Translations under genes and position numbers: made by a program | Part shown: positions 28,404 to 39,800 of the stretch, in pieces | Position numbering within the stretch: the first letter of the stretch is position 1 | Layout of the letters: each line of letters opens with the position of its first letter | The notes under the pieces: generated by a model | Databases searched by the model: none | Told to the model about the DNA's origin: nothing | Seen by the model: only the letters and a program-made list of their open reading frames with translations | DNA from: Thermohalobaculum sp039822785 | GTDB taxonomy: Bacteria > Pseudomonadota > Alphaproteobacteria > Rhodobacterales > Rhodobacteraceae | Length of the DNA: 64,000 nt | Assembly: GCA_039822785.1 (NCBI GenBank) | Contig: JBCBMO010000003.1 | Span: 124,001-188,000 of the forward strand | Direction of reading: 5' to 3'

Positions 28404-31400
28404 CGGCGGCGGAGCAACCGTGACCGTCACGGTGGCCATGTCGCTCTTACCCTCGCCATCGGCGATCGTGTAAGTGACAGTGCTCGTCCCCGAAAAGCCC
28501 TCGGCAGCGCGGATGGACAGCCCGCCCTCGACCCGGCTTGCGGTAAGGCCGTTGCCCGCATCGACCGCGGTGATGCTGAGCGGATCGTTGTCGGGGTCGC
28601 TGTCGTTGGCGAGCACGTCCAGCGTCACCCGCCCACCGTGGGCCAGGGAGGTCTCGTCGTCGACCGCCACCGGGGCGCGGTTCTGCGGTGCGGGCGGGTC
28701 TGCCGGAGGGTCTGCTGGGGGATCAGCAGGCGGATCCCCCTCTGGCTGCGACAGCGGCTCGGCCTGCAGCGGTTCGATGCCGCCGGCGGGGCCCGTGGAC
28801 ACGCCCTCGCCCACCTCGTGATAGGTCAGCACGATCCGGTCGACCTCATGGCCGGCCGAGCGCTCCATCAGGACCAGGGTGTAGACCTCGCCCTCCTCGA
28901 CGGGCACCACGATGGCGCGGCCCACATTGTCGATGTTGCGGTTGGCGACGCGGAAATCGTCGCTGGTGCCGCCCGACTGGTAGGTCTTGTAGAGACCGAG
29001 GCTGCCCCGCGGCTCAAGCTCTGCGTTGCCTTGCATCGGCACGGCCGGCACGGGCACGCCGTCCTTGAGGATGCCGGTCCAGGTATCGTTGTGCTCGGTC
29101 GGATTGCCGCCGATGTTGCTGGCGACCAGGTTGATCTGGACGAACCCGTCCGAGGCCGCGCGGAACTTGTAGGTGAGCACCGACTCCGGGTTTTCCTCCG
29201 GATCGCGGTGCTCGCCGAAACTGTTCCCCGAGGTTGCCTGGATGTAGCCGGTCCCCGTAGGCGCGGCATGGCCGTTCGGCAGTTCGTCGGCGTCGCGGAA
29301 GACCCAACCGCCCGAGCGATCCTGGTCGATCGCGCTCTCCGCCTCGAAGACGTAGTTGCCGTTCTCGTTCGCCAGATAGACGGGCCCGTCGGCAGGCACC
29401 TCAGGCAGGCGCACGTCGATCGTCAGCGTCGCGGTATCGGTGCCGCCGAAGGTATCGTCGACCTGATAGGTGATGACCTCGGTGCCGACGAAACCCTCGT
29501 CGGGCGTGTAGCGGATATCGCGGTTGCCGCGGACCTCGACCTGACCGTTGTCCGGCCCGTCGATGATCGTCACGGTCAGGCGGTCGTTGTTGGCATCGGT
29601 GTCGTTGGCATCGACATTCACCTGGACCCAGTCACCGACCAGCGTTGAGGCGGTGTCGTCCACGGCCACCGGCGGGGTGTTGGGGCGGGGCAGGACCGCG
29701 ACGTCGATCTCCGCGGTGTCGCTGCCGCCAAGGCCGTCGTTGACGCGATAGACGACCGTCCCCTCGCCGCCGCGGTTGATGCTGCCTTGGGCGCGGACCT
29801 GGATCTCGTCGGTGTTGCGCACGTTGGCGACCAGGCCCTCGGTCACGCTGATGATCTCGACGCTGGGGCTCGCCCCCTCGGGCAGCGTGTCGTTCTCCAC
29901 CACGCGCACGCGCTGCCCGCTGTTGAAGTTCAGGGTCACTTCGTCATCGCGCGCGACAGGCTCGACCGGTTCCAACTCGTCCATGGGTACCTCTACCTGC
30001 TGCGACACCTCGCCCTGGAGGCTGTAGTCCGACGCGACCTCGCGGTTCACCAACCCGATGGCGCCGATGGCGTGCGAGGAGGGCGTGGCCCCCGCAAGCT
30101 GGATCGAATAGATGCCGGGCGTGTCGAACTCGACGACGATGTCGTGGCGGTCGCTCCGCTCGCCCGTGTCGTTCACATGCCCGCCCGAGCCCCAGTGGGT
30201 GGAGCGATTGGTCGACTGATAGCGCATCCAGCCGTCCTCGCCGTCCGCGGCCGGCAGGGGCTCGGATCCCGGCGGAAAGCTTCCGGGGTCGGCGCCCTCG
30301 GGGTACATCGTGCTCTCGCCGTCCATGCCGTAGAACCTGGCGCCGTCGATCTTGACCCAGGTGTCGCCGCCCACCTCGGGGCGGTCGGTCGCCGGCTGAT
30401 CACGCAGCTCGAACTCGTAAAGGCCCGGGGTCTCGATCATCACGTAGTAGGTGAGCACCGCGTCGCCGGGCGCCGCAGACTGGTCCTCGCCCTGCCACAT
30501 GACGAAGTCGTTCCGACCCCCGAGCGCGCCCAGGTCGGGCGCCGCCTGATCGTCGTAGTTGGCCCGGGTCACCCAACCATCGGGCAGATCGCCGTGGGAC
30601 TCTGCCTCAATCAGGACTTGGCCGCCCTCCTCGACGTGCACCATCACCATCTCGCCCTCAGGGTCGGGCTCGGGGTCAGGCTGGGGGTCGGGCTCCGGGT
30701 CCGGGGGGAGATCGGCCGGGGTCGGGTCGTTGTAGGGCAGGTTGTCGAGATCGACGCGGCTCTCGGCGCGCTGGTCGACGTTGACGATCACGCCGCCCGT
30801 CAGCACGTCGTCCTTGGTCTCCTGCGGCTTGGCGAAGTCCCAGCCGTGGAACATCTCGGTGACGAACTTGATGTGCGTCTCACCGCTCTCCAGGTCGCGG
30901 AAGATCGCGGTGTTGGGCGAGGCCTCGAGCATGTCCATCGAGGTCACCTCGCGGATCTCGGTGATCTCGCGGGTGTTGGGGTTCTTGAGGTAGAAGTAGC
31001 TGTCCTCGCGCAGCCCGTTGATCTGGTAGATGACGCTCGCGCCCTCAGGCATGTCGGTCATCCAAAAGTGGAACTGCGGCGGGTCGCCCCGCAGCGTCAT
31101 CGCGTAGGTATAGCCGTCGACGATCGGAATCTGGCGGTGGCCGGTGCCCGCACCGACGCCGAGACCGTCGACCTCCAGGCCGTCGGACCGCTCCACGTCG
31201 ACCCTGAAGTCGGAGATGTCGTAGGGCGTGCCGCCCTTGTAGTCGCCGTTCTCGTCGACCACGCGCACGTTCATGTTGCCGACGAAACCGACGTCGGTGA
31301 AGGGGCTCGCGACCGCGCCCCATTCCTCGAACACCACACGGTTCTCGGAGCTGTTGAAGCCGTAGGCGTCGGCGTAGGGGCCGTCGTTGTCGTCGTCGTT

Positions 31401-33443
31401 CTCGCGGCGCTGAGGATTGTTCGGCTCGTAGGTCAGGATCGCGCCGCCCTCGATCCCCGTGAGGCTGCCGTCGATATCGACCAGCATCTCGGCGACGGCC
31501 TGGTTCTCCGAGGAGTTCGTGCCCATGTCGAGCCGCTGCTCCCAGGGCATGGTCTCCTCCGGGCCCCAGGTCAGCCCCTCGACGTAGTGCAGCGACGACT
31601 TGTGGATCGCGTTCGTCATGTCGATCGCGTAGTCGCGCTCGTCGTAGAAGCCGTCGAAGTGGACGTCCTTGACCCCGCCCGGGCCGTCATAGAGCAGGTG
31701 GCCGGAGAAGTTGCCGTCGCCATTGGGCAGTGAGCGGCCCTCGGCGATCTCCGCCTCGGTGGTCGGCGTGCCGATGTTGCCCTGGCTGCGCCCGACGATC
31801 AGGCCGTCCTCGATGCCCTGGTTGAGGCGGAAGCGCGTGCCCTCACCCACCTCGGCCATGGTTACGTCGGTGAATTCGCCCTCGACGCCGCGCACATAGA
31901 TCCCGCGCCCGTCGACCTTGTAGACGGTGAGGTCTTCGACCTCCCAGGGCGCCACCTTTTGGTTTTGTTCGTCGTCGCCCGAGGGGTTCCTATCCTGCAC
32001 CAGGCCCGCATGGTTCAGGAAGAAACCGCGGTTCGAGCTGTGGACGACGTTGTCCACCATGTCGGTCGGCCCCTCGCGGCTGCCGTTATCCTCCAGGCTG
32101 TCGACCTGGCGTGACGGCCGGTCCACCCCGCCGCTGGCGTCGAAGAAAAAGCCGGTGCCTTCCGAGCCTGCCGCGTGGTTGCCGTGGATCGTGTTGTCGC
32201 CGTTCTCGAACCAAAAGGACGAGGGCTGGTTCTGATCACCGCCGGGCGAGCCCTCGAAACGGCCCGGGTGGCGCTGACCGAAGGCCAGGTTGTCGATGAT
32301 CTCGTTGCCGATCTCCGAGCCGTCTTCGAGGAAGACGCCGTGGCCGATGGTCTCGACGATCGCGTTGTTCTGGACCAGCGCGTTCTCGGCGCCGTGCACG
32401 GTGATGCCGTTGTTAAAGCTGTGATGGACGGACGAGTCGACGATGTACTGGCCGCCGTCCGACTTCACGTTGCCGGTGGAGACATCCTCGCCGAGGTGCC
32501 AGTGGGCCGGGTACCGCCCCAGAATGCCTGCCTGCCCCATATAGGCGAACTCGGCGCCCGAGATGTACATCTCGCCGCCGTGCATCACCATCGTGTGGCC
32601 GCCGTACTGGTCGACCTGCTGGTTGTGGGCGACGTCCTCGTCGTAGTCGATGTCGCCCTGGATCGTGACGTCGCGCGACAGCAGCGCGACCTCGGCCCGC
32701 ATGTCGAGTTCCCGCGTGCCGCCGTCGTAGTACTCGATCTCGCCGTAGTGCATGTACGCGGCAGGGCGGTCGAGCGTGACGGTCATGCCATCGTCCGAGA
32801 CGTCGACGATGGTGAATTCCTCGGCCTGGTTCAGGTCGAAATCGGTCGAGGCGACGGAGATGCGGTCGCCGATCTCCCAGCCGGTCGCCTCGGTAAAGGT
32901 CATGGTGTTCTCGCCGGCGGCGAGGGTGCCATCGAGCTGGGTCCAGCTCTCCTTGGCGGCGTCATCCACATGGATCTCGATCGACGCGCCGTGGCCCATG
33001 GCCATCAGGAAGGCGTTGTTGTCGTTGATCTCGAAGTGCTCGTTGTGCCCTTCGCTATCGGTGTCGGCACAGTTGCAGGTCTCGCCGCCGGTGATGGGGC
33101 AACCGCCATCGCCCTCCGCCCCGTCGGGAAAGTCGCGCAGATCGACGTCGTTGGTGTTGTCCTTGCCGGCCAGCGTCAGGGTGAATTCGCTGGCGTAGGG
33201 CTCCTCCGACGTGCCGACGCGGAAACTGCCGTCGCCCGCAACCACGGCCCAGTCGGTGGTCAGCGCATGCGCAGCACCGTCATCGGCAGCCTCGAAGCAG
33301 CCGTAGACGACCAGCCCTTCGATGGTGACGGGGTCGGTGGTGTCGAAGATCAACCGGACATCGCTGTCGACGACGACGACGTCATCGGGGCTTGGCCGCG
33401 ATCCGTCTTCCATACGAAAATCGGACCAAAGAATATCCTGCAT
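27303..33443 (-). CDS. Giant G8-domain/beta-helix exoprotein (CEMIP-like N-terminus)
   Basis: 2046 aa; start ATG 33443 with GGAG six bases before (a GTG directly upstream is an alternative). Residues 10-180 form a G8 domain (WSDFRMEDGSRPSPDDVV start). A right-handed beta-helix spans about 230-560 and contains GRYPAHWHLG near 311, close to the GRYPxHxH motif of animal CEMIP/TMEM2 proteins. Then a Pro/Asp linker (905-925), a CBM6-like module (928-1130), two Ig-like Big_9 modules (1160-1345), a second CBM-like module (1353-1545), a PADP-repeat linker (1567-1590), another cadherin-like domain (to about 1675), and three C-terminal repeats of about 115 aa. There is no Sec signal, which suggests type I or other non-Sec export. 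A role in polysaccharide binding or cleavage is inferred. Confidence 0.85.
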   Translation of the reverse strand: MQDILWSDFRMEDGSRPSPDDVVVVDSDVRLIFDTTDPVTIEGLVVYGCFEAADDGAAHALTTDWAVVAGDGSFRVGTSEEPYASEFTLTLAGKDNTNDVDLRDFPDGAEGDGGCPITGGETCNCADTDSEGHNEHFEINDNNAFLMAMGHGASIEIHVDDAAKESWTQLDGTLAAGENTMTFTEATGWEIGDRISVASTDFDLNQAEEFTIVDVSDDGMTVTLDRPAAYMHYGEIEYYDGGTRELDMRAEVALLSRDVTIQGDIDYDEDVAHNQQVDQYGGHTMVMHGGEMYISGAEFAYMGQAGILGRYPAHWHLGEDVSTGNVKSDGGQYIVDSSVHHSFNNGITVHGAENALVQNNAIVETIGHGVFLEDGSEIGNEIIDNLAFGQRHPGRFEGSPGGDQNQPSSFWFENGDNTIHGNHAAGSEGTGFFFDASGGVDRPSRQVDSLEDNGSREGPTDMVDNVVHSSNRGFFLNHAGLVQDRNPSGDDEQNQKVAPWEVEDLTVYKVDGRGIYVRGVEGEFTDVTMAEVGEGTRFRLNQGIEDGLIVGRSQGNIGTPTTEAEIAEGRSLPNGDGNFSGHLLYDGPGGVKDVHFDGFYDERDYAIDMTNAIHKSSLHYVEGLTWGPEETMPWEQRLDMGTNSSENQAVAEMLVDIDGSLTGIEGGAILTYEPNNPQRRENDDDNDGPYADAYGFNSSENRVVFEEWGAVASPFTDVGFVGNMNVRVVDENGDYKGGTPYDISDFRVDVERSDGLEVDGLGVGAGTGHRQIPIVDGYTYAMTLRGDPPQFHFWMTDMPEGASVIYQINGLREDSYFYLKNPNTREITEIREVTSMDMLEASPNTAIFRDLESGETHIKFVTEMFHGWDFAKPQETKDDVLTGGVIVNVDQRAESRVDLDNLPYNDPTPADLPPDPEPDPQPDPEPDPEGEMVMVHVEEGGQVLIEAESHGDLPDGWVTRANYDDQAAPDLGALGGRNDFVMWQGEDQSAAPGDAVLTYYVMIETPGLYEFELRDQPATDRPEVGGDTWVKIDGARFYGMDGESTMYPEGADPGSFPPGSEPLPAADGEDGWMRYQSTNRSTHWGSGGHVNDTGERSDRHDIVVEFDTPGIYSIQLAGATPSSHAIGAIGLVNREVASDYSLQGEVSQQVEVPMDELEPVEPVARDDEVTLNFNSGQRVRVVENDTLPEGASPSVEIISVTEGLVANVRNTDEIQVRAQGSINRGGEGTVVYRVNDGLGGSDTAEIDVAVLPRPNTPPVAVDDTASTLVGDWVQVNVDANDTDANNDRLTVTIIDGPDNGQVEVRGNRDIRYTPDEGFVGTEVITYQVDDTFGGTDTATLTIDVRLPEVPADGPVYLANENGNYVFEAESAIDQDRSGGWVFRDADELPNGHAAPTGTGYIQATSGNSFGEHRDPEENPESVLTYKFRAASDGFVQINLVASNIGGNPTEHNDTWTGILKDGVPVPAVPMQGNAELEPRGSLGLYKTYQSGGTSDDFRVANRNIDNVGRAIVVPVEEGEVYTLVLMERSAGHEVDRIVLTYHEVGEGVSTGPAGGIEPLQAEPLSQPEGDPPADPPADPPADPPAPQNRAPVAVDDETSLAHGGRVTLDVLANDSDPDNDPLSITAVDAGNGLTASRVEGGLSIRAAEGFSGTSTVTYTIADGEGKSDMATVTVTVAPPPVEVSLDLVFFDALNDQALEAIEDGAEITLSPEMVGNLTVEALTEPGNGVESIAFALDSGHTRVENSVPYALFGNSGQDFAGGPLAPGQHTLTVTAHSGNGATGTVLATETVTFTVAEEAPDPSETMPAFDVALHATEGDQAQLAVLEDGAVLTAEMLGNQPITIVATTEEPFDGSLYVAVEGLGGRIENLAPYALFSDNGRGDLFGGAQLSPGEYTFTYEAFSGRGGSGESLGRESMTFTVTDPEPTTYFEAALWTTDARQDRMIAEVEHGAVLDADLLEGAGPITLAFTATEDAPDFASVALSYNGQTQVENVEPYALFSDNARGNFFGDAGFEEGAYTVDITLYADRDARGDVVETFTYEFEFT

Positions 33444-33801
33444 CACCGTCTCCGACCGTCAATTGCTGCGCGCGCAGAAGTTGCACTCCTGCTGCCGAAC
33501 ACATGATACAGGGAGAAAAACGACCCGTCTTGAAACTGATTTACCGTTGCTTATGGGGCATGATCAATTGGAAACCGCCATCGTTTAAATTATTGTCGCC
33601 TTATTCAACTTCTAGTATGCAATGAATTGGGAATTATGTCTTTTGGTTGCGCTGCTGTACTGGCGTAATTCAACCTATGGGTGAGTGGCACTCAACCGCT
33701 AACCCTCTGATGCAGCGTGGTCCCGAATCCCATGCGCCGCCCTGAACCTGCGCTTCTTGGCGGAGCCGGAAGACGCTGGCCGGCCCCACCGTGAACACTG
33801 C
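33444..33801. other. AT-rich intergenic gap between the giant genes
   Basis: 358 bases without a supported gene. The segment about 33500-33700 is far more AT-rich than any other part of the window, with runs such as TTTAAATTATTG and ATGAATTGGGAATTATG. It presumably holds the promoter of the G8 gene (minus strand) and the end of the phosphoesterase transcript. I could not identify a convincing -35/-10 pair or a terminator. A GGCCGGCC palindrome lies near 33780. Confidence 0.6.
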
Positions 33802-36800
33802 TTAGATCAGGACGCCGGCCAGGATATCGGCGACGGTTCCTTCGACCAGGATCGACACATCGGCCGTCGCTGTGCGGCCAATCAGGTGGGCATTGTTGCC
33901 CGGGTAGTCGATGACGTTCAGCGCGCCCTCGACCAGCGGGAAGTTCCGCCCCTCAACCACCGAGGTGAAGCCGAGATCGCTGAGATCGATCGTGTCGCCG
34001 GCCTCGAAACCCGCGATGCGGTCCCGGGCGAAGAGGTCAGTCTCCCCTTCCTCGAAGACGAAGGTATCGTCGATCCCTTCGCGGCCTTCGAACCGGTCCC
34101 GGCCCGCGCTCGGTTGGTCCTGGAACTCGGCGACGGTGATCGTCGCTGTGCCGGTCACCATCCCGATGCCGTCGGTGACCTCGTACTCGAAGCTGTCGGT
34201 GCCAAAGAAGCCTGCATCCGGCGTGTATTCGAAGCTGCCGTCGGCGTTGAGGGCGAGCGTGCCGTCGGTGACATCCGTCGTCAGGCTGACGGTTAGGGCA
34301 TCGCCCTCGGGATCGCTGTCGTTAGCGAGCACGCCGGCCTCTGCGCCCACGGTCAGCGTCACGTCCTCGGTCGTGTCGTAGCTGTCGTCGGTGACCTCGG
34401 GCAGGCTCGCCAGCGCCTCCTCGATGCTCGTGACGGCCACGTCGTCGAAGGTCAGATCCTCCGACCCCCAGCCGTAGAGGCCGACGGTCCCGCTCTCCAG
34501 CGTCCGGTCCTCGATGACCGTGCCGAACACCGCCTTGCCGTCGATATAGGGGGTGAGGACGCCGTCCTCCGCCTCGATCCGCCAGTGCTGCGCCTCGCCC
34601 GGGGTGTACTCATAGTAGCCGCGGGCGAGGATGGTCTCCCGCCCCTCCAGATGGCGGGTCAGCATGATGAGGCCGGTTTCGGCGTCGCCCTCCAGCTTGT
34701 AGTAGTTGTCGGCGTCGACGTAGCGGAACAGCAGGCCGATGCCGTCATCATCGTTCGGCGTGATCATGGCCTCGAGCACATAGTCGGTCCAACTGGCCGC
34801 TTCCGGGTCATCCCACAGCGCGTAGGTGCCGTCGCGCAGGATGAAGGGCCCGTCGCCCTCGACCGAGAAGGCGGTGCTGCCGGTGCCCTGCTGGGGCGAG
34901 GCGATGTCGCTGGCCTGCACCAGCGCGCCGCCCACCACCTGCCAGTCGGAGGGGCCGTTCTCGGTCCCCTCGTCCACGATCGTCCAGCCGTCGAAGGCGC
35001 CGTCCTCGAAGTCGTCGGCGGCCAGGATGGAGGCATTGGCGGCGACCTTGAGGGTGATCTGATCCTCCGACACCGCGCCGTCGACGTCGGTGACGCGCAG
35101 GGTCACGACCGTCTCGCCGGGCGGCAGTTCGAGCGACGCAGTCTCTCCCGTCGCAACGACCGCGCCATCGATCAGCCACTCGAAGGTCTCGATCCCCGCG
35201 GCGGAGAGGCTGGCCGCGGCCGTGACCTCGACCGTCTCGGTACCATTGCCATCGAGGTCGACCGCCCAGCGATCCTCCGGCTCGGGCGTCAGGGCGCGGG
35301 CCGCCAGCGTGATCGGATTGACCGAGATGTTGTCGAACATCACCCGGTCCATCCCCTGGGAGAGAATGCCGACCGAGCCCCCCGACAGCGGCTCGGCGTC
35401 GGTGACCGGACCGTCGAACATCAGCTCGTCGTCCAGGGTGATGGTGATCTCACCGTCCAGCACCGCGATCCGCAGGTCCTGCGGGGCATAGTGGCGGTAG
35501 GACGCTGTCTCGGTCGCCAGCACCGTCTCCTCGCCATCGACGAACCGGGACAGCGTGCGCGTGTCGTCCTGCTGGTTGAGGGTGAGCTGATAGAAGGTCT
35601 GGTCGTCCTGATAGTAGAAGATCGCGCCCACGGTATCGTTGTCGGCGGGCTCCACCACCAGGTCGAAGGTATAGTCGCGCCAGGTCGCAGCACTCTCGTC
35701 CAGCCAGATCAGCCGCTCGTCGGCACCGTTGGACTGTTGGTAGAGCGCGGCCTCGCCCTCGCCGTCGGGGTTCCCGAAGATCGAGCCCTTGACGAGGTAC
35801 GAGGTGTCGTCCGGCCCCGCGAGGCTGATCGGCTCGACCGTTGCTGTGCCGAAGTCGAGCCCGTCTAGCGCGCCGTCGAAGTCGAGCTGGAAGGCACCCG
35901 CGTCGGTGCTGCCATCGAGCGGGCCGTCCACGTCCACCCCGCCGAGTGCTGCGATAGCGCTTTCGTCCAATACCTCCGGCGTGAAGGCGAAGGCGTTGGC
36001 GAAGAGCTCGGCGGTGAAGCCGTTGGGCTCGGAGAAGAGCAGGAAGCCCGCGTCCGCGTCGATGCTCCAGCGCGACCCGTCGGAGACATCGGCATCGACC
36101 TGTTGGGTGTCGAGCAGCACGCCGCCGAGGTACTTCGTCAGGGTCTGAACGCCGTCGCCATCGGTCTCGAACACCAGGGCGATGCGGCTCCATTCGCCGA
36201 AGTTCAGCGCCCCGTCATAGTCGCCGGAGATGCCGATGCTCGCGGTCTCCCCGTCGTTGCGCAGGTAGATGTCGGCGTCGTCTGCGTTGGCCGGATCGGT
36301 CTGGAACAGCGCGATGAAGCTCTGCGTCGTCTCCGGCACCAGCACGTCGAAGATGATCGTGTAGCTGTCGATGGTGCCGCTGGTGCCCGTCGGCGTGACC
36401 AGTATCCCCTCGTCGCCGCTGAGGGCAGGGACGTTGACGACGCCCGCCGCGGTCCCCGCCGCCTGGCCGCCGCCGACACCGGTGATGTCGATCAGCGGGG
36501 TGCTGATGGTGCTGTCGAACTCGTCCGGGCCTGATGCGCCATCGTTGAAATCGTCCCATTCGTCCGGGTCGGCCACGGCGACGTTGCCGCTGGCCAGCGT
36601 GAAAGTGGAACGCGACTGGTCGCCCGCCGTGTCGATCCAGAAGTCCTGGTCCATGAAGGTCCAGCCCTGGAACTCGGTCGAGCCCTGGGCCGTGGTCTCA
36701 GCGATCGTGACCTGCCAGTCCGCGGGCGGCGTCGGGGTCCAGACAGGCACATCCGGGTCTGGCGCAGGTTCATCGACGACCCCCTGCAGGGGCAGGTCGT

Positions 36801-39800
36801 CGAAGTCCTCCTCCAGCAGGATCGTCCCGGTCGAGGTCTCGCCGGTGATCTCGATATCGTCGATCGCCCACCACCAGTCGTTGTCGGCGTCGGCGTAGCT
36901 GAAGCGGACGATCACGCTGTCCTCGGCCCCGGCGTCCATAGCCAGGCTCACCGCCTCGTTCGCCCGGGTCAGCGCGCTGGCGCCCCCCGGCACGGTGCTG
37001 GTGTCCAGCGTCAGCAGCGTGCTGAAGGTCGTGCCGCCGTCGAAGGAGACCTCGACCGTGCCGGTCTGGTCCGCATAGGGGCGGAAGCTGGAGTTGAAGT
37101 TGAGCTCCAGGCTCGCCGGGTCGAACCCGGTGATGTCGATCTCCGGCGTCTCCAGGAAGACGCTGACCTCGTTGGCGTCGAAGTCGCCGGCGTCGGTGTA
37201 TTCGTCACCATCGGCGACGGCGATCGTGCCGGTCCCCAGGGTGAAGGTATCGCGCGATTGGTTGCCGGCGGTCGCGATCCAGCTGTTCTTATCGAGGAAA
37301 GCCCAGGGCTCGAACTCCGGCACGCCGGCGGGCGTGGTGCCGAGGTCACGCGTCCAGCCCGCAGGCGGGGTGGTGGTGAAGTCCGTGCCGTCGCCGCCGC
37401 TTTCGCTGGGGCTGAAGAAGGGGTCGAGGGCGAGGCCCTCGAAATCCTCCGCAAAGATGGTCGAGCGCGTCACCTCGGCGCTGCTGACGGCGATGTTGTC
37501 GATCGCCCACCACCAGTCGTTGTCGGCCTGGCTCATGCGCCAGGCGATCTGCACGTTGTCGGCGCTGTTGGGCGCCAGGATCTCCAGCGTCACCGCCTCG
37601 TTCGCACGGTCAAGGGAGCTGGAGCCGCCCGGCACGGTCGAGGTGTCGAGCGTCAGCAAGGTCGAGAAGGTCGCGCCGTCGTCGAAGCTGACCAGGACCT
37701 CGCCGGTCTGGTTGTCGTAGGGGCGGAAGCTCGAGTCGAAGCTCAGCGTGATCGGGATCTGCGCGACCCCGTCGATGGAGGGCAGCGAGAAGCCGAGATC
37801 GGTGCCGAACGCCACCAGATCGGCCGGATCCGACCCGGGCGAGCCCCATCCCACCAGATCGCCGTCGTCGAAGGTCTCGGTGAGGCGCGGCGTGAAGGCA
37901 TCGGTCGCGGCGCGCCCGGTGTCCGGGTTGTCGGTGAAGACGCCGTCGACGCCGCTGGCGAGAAAGGTTTCATAGGACGGCCCGCTCTCGTCGCGGTGGG
38001 TATAGGCATGCACCAGCAGGCCCGCGTCCTGGGCGTTGTCCACCAGGTCGCTGAAGGTACCATCCCCGTTGTCGATCAGGCTGAAGGTCGGGCCAATGCC
38101 TTCGGCGTAGACATCCGCCAGCAGCGCCAGCCCCTCGGGCGAGAACAGATCGCCGGAGACTGTGGTCTCGTCGAAGCCGAGGCTCGCATACTCGGAGAAG
38201 TCGCCACCGGTGAGGCCTTCTTCCAACAGGTCGAAGGTCGGGAAGGTCGGCGCGTTGAACAAGAGCTGCACCAGCGGCAGGTCGACACCGGCCGCGGGCA
38301 TCACGTTCTCCTGCAGATCCAGCAGGTTGGCGACCTCGAAGCTCTGGATGAAGATCCGCTCGGGGTCCGTGAACGCGTTGTCGATCAGCGTCTGGATCAG
38401 GGTCTCTTCGAGCGACAGGCCGATGGCGTCGAAGTAGCTCGGCTCCTTGGTCTCGGGGTAGATCCCCACCTGGCGGCCGGTGTCGGTCTCGAAGTCCTTC
38501 ACCAGCTGGATGATCTCCTCCAGCGTCGGGATCTCGAACTGGCCGTCGAAGGCCGCCGACTGGGGCCGCAGCTCCGGCTGGTCCTCGACCGCGCGCAGGG
38601 TCTTGATCTCGGCCAGCGTGAAGTCCTCGGCGAACCAGCCGGTTACGCTGCCAAAGCCGAGCGCGTCGGAGTTGAAGCCGATTTCCTTGGTGGCCAGCCG
38701 CGCCATGAAATCGGGGTTGGTCTTCGCCACCTCGGCGATGTCGGTGGAGGCGAAGGTGATCACCGGGTCGCCGTTCTCGTCGAGCACGACCTCCCCGTCC
38801 TCGTCGGTCTCGACGGTGGCGAGCCAGGGCTCGTGGCGCGCGATCAGCACGCCATCGGAGGTCGAGACGAGATCGGGTTCGATGAAGTCGGCGCCGGCTT
38901 CCATCGCGAGCTGATAGGCCTCAAGCGTGTGCTCCGGCCGATCGGCGCTGAAGCCGCGGTGCGCGATGACCAGCGGCAGCTCCGGCGTGGCCTCGACGAT
39001 GACGGTCTTGTCGTCGGTCGAGACGTTGCCGTTCTGATCGGTCACGACAAGCGTCACGCGGTTGGTGCCGGTCTTGAGGCTGACCTCGAGCGGCGCGCCG
39101 TCGGTCTCGCCCAGTTTCTCTCCGTCCGCCGCGAACCACTCGAAGGTCGCACCGGTCGTGTCGCCGATGGTCTCGGCTGGGTCGAGCATAACGGTGGCGG
39201 CGATCCCGTCGCCCTCCACGATCATGGTCTCGCCGGCCTTGGCGATGGCGATCTGCTCGGGCGCCCCAAGATCGACACCCTCGAAGACTTCCTCGTGGTC
39301 GGGGAAGTCGTTGTAGAAGGTGTCGAGCTCCGTGAGCTTGGTGTGCGTCGTGATCCGGTCGTTGTCCGGGTCGATCACCATCAGGCGCAGCGCGCCGTTG
39401 CCCCCATTGGTGCCCACGCCCTCCGGCCCGAACCAGGCGCCGTTCTGATAGTTCACGAAGGTCTGGAAGGTCGGGTTGCCGCCGGCGCCATAGCTGACCA
39501 CGGTCTCGGCCCCGCCCATGAAGTTGTGGCCGTTAAAGGTGAAGGTGATGTTCGGGTACTTCGACGCGAACTCGCGCCAGGCGTCCTCACCCCCGTTGAT
39601 GCCGCGCGGGTTCTCGCGGATCGCATAGCCCCAGCCGTCGTTGTCGGTCGTCAGCGGCTCGGTCGTCGGACCCACCCGGCCGTCGCCGCCGTTCCAGGCG
39701 TGGGTGTCGATGATCACCCGGTGGTCGAGATGGTCCTCGATCACCTCCCCGGCCCAGCGCAGCACGTCGTCGGGCATCCCCATCTCGAGGCTGAAGATCA

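Noticed and set aside
27285..29648. 787-codon plus-strand frame opposite the G8 protein
   Set aside because: Same reason: repetitive antisense translation of Ig-like modules, no recognisable protein features.
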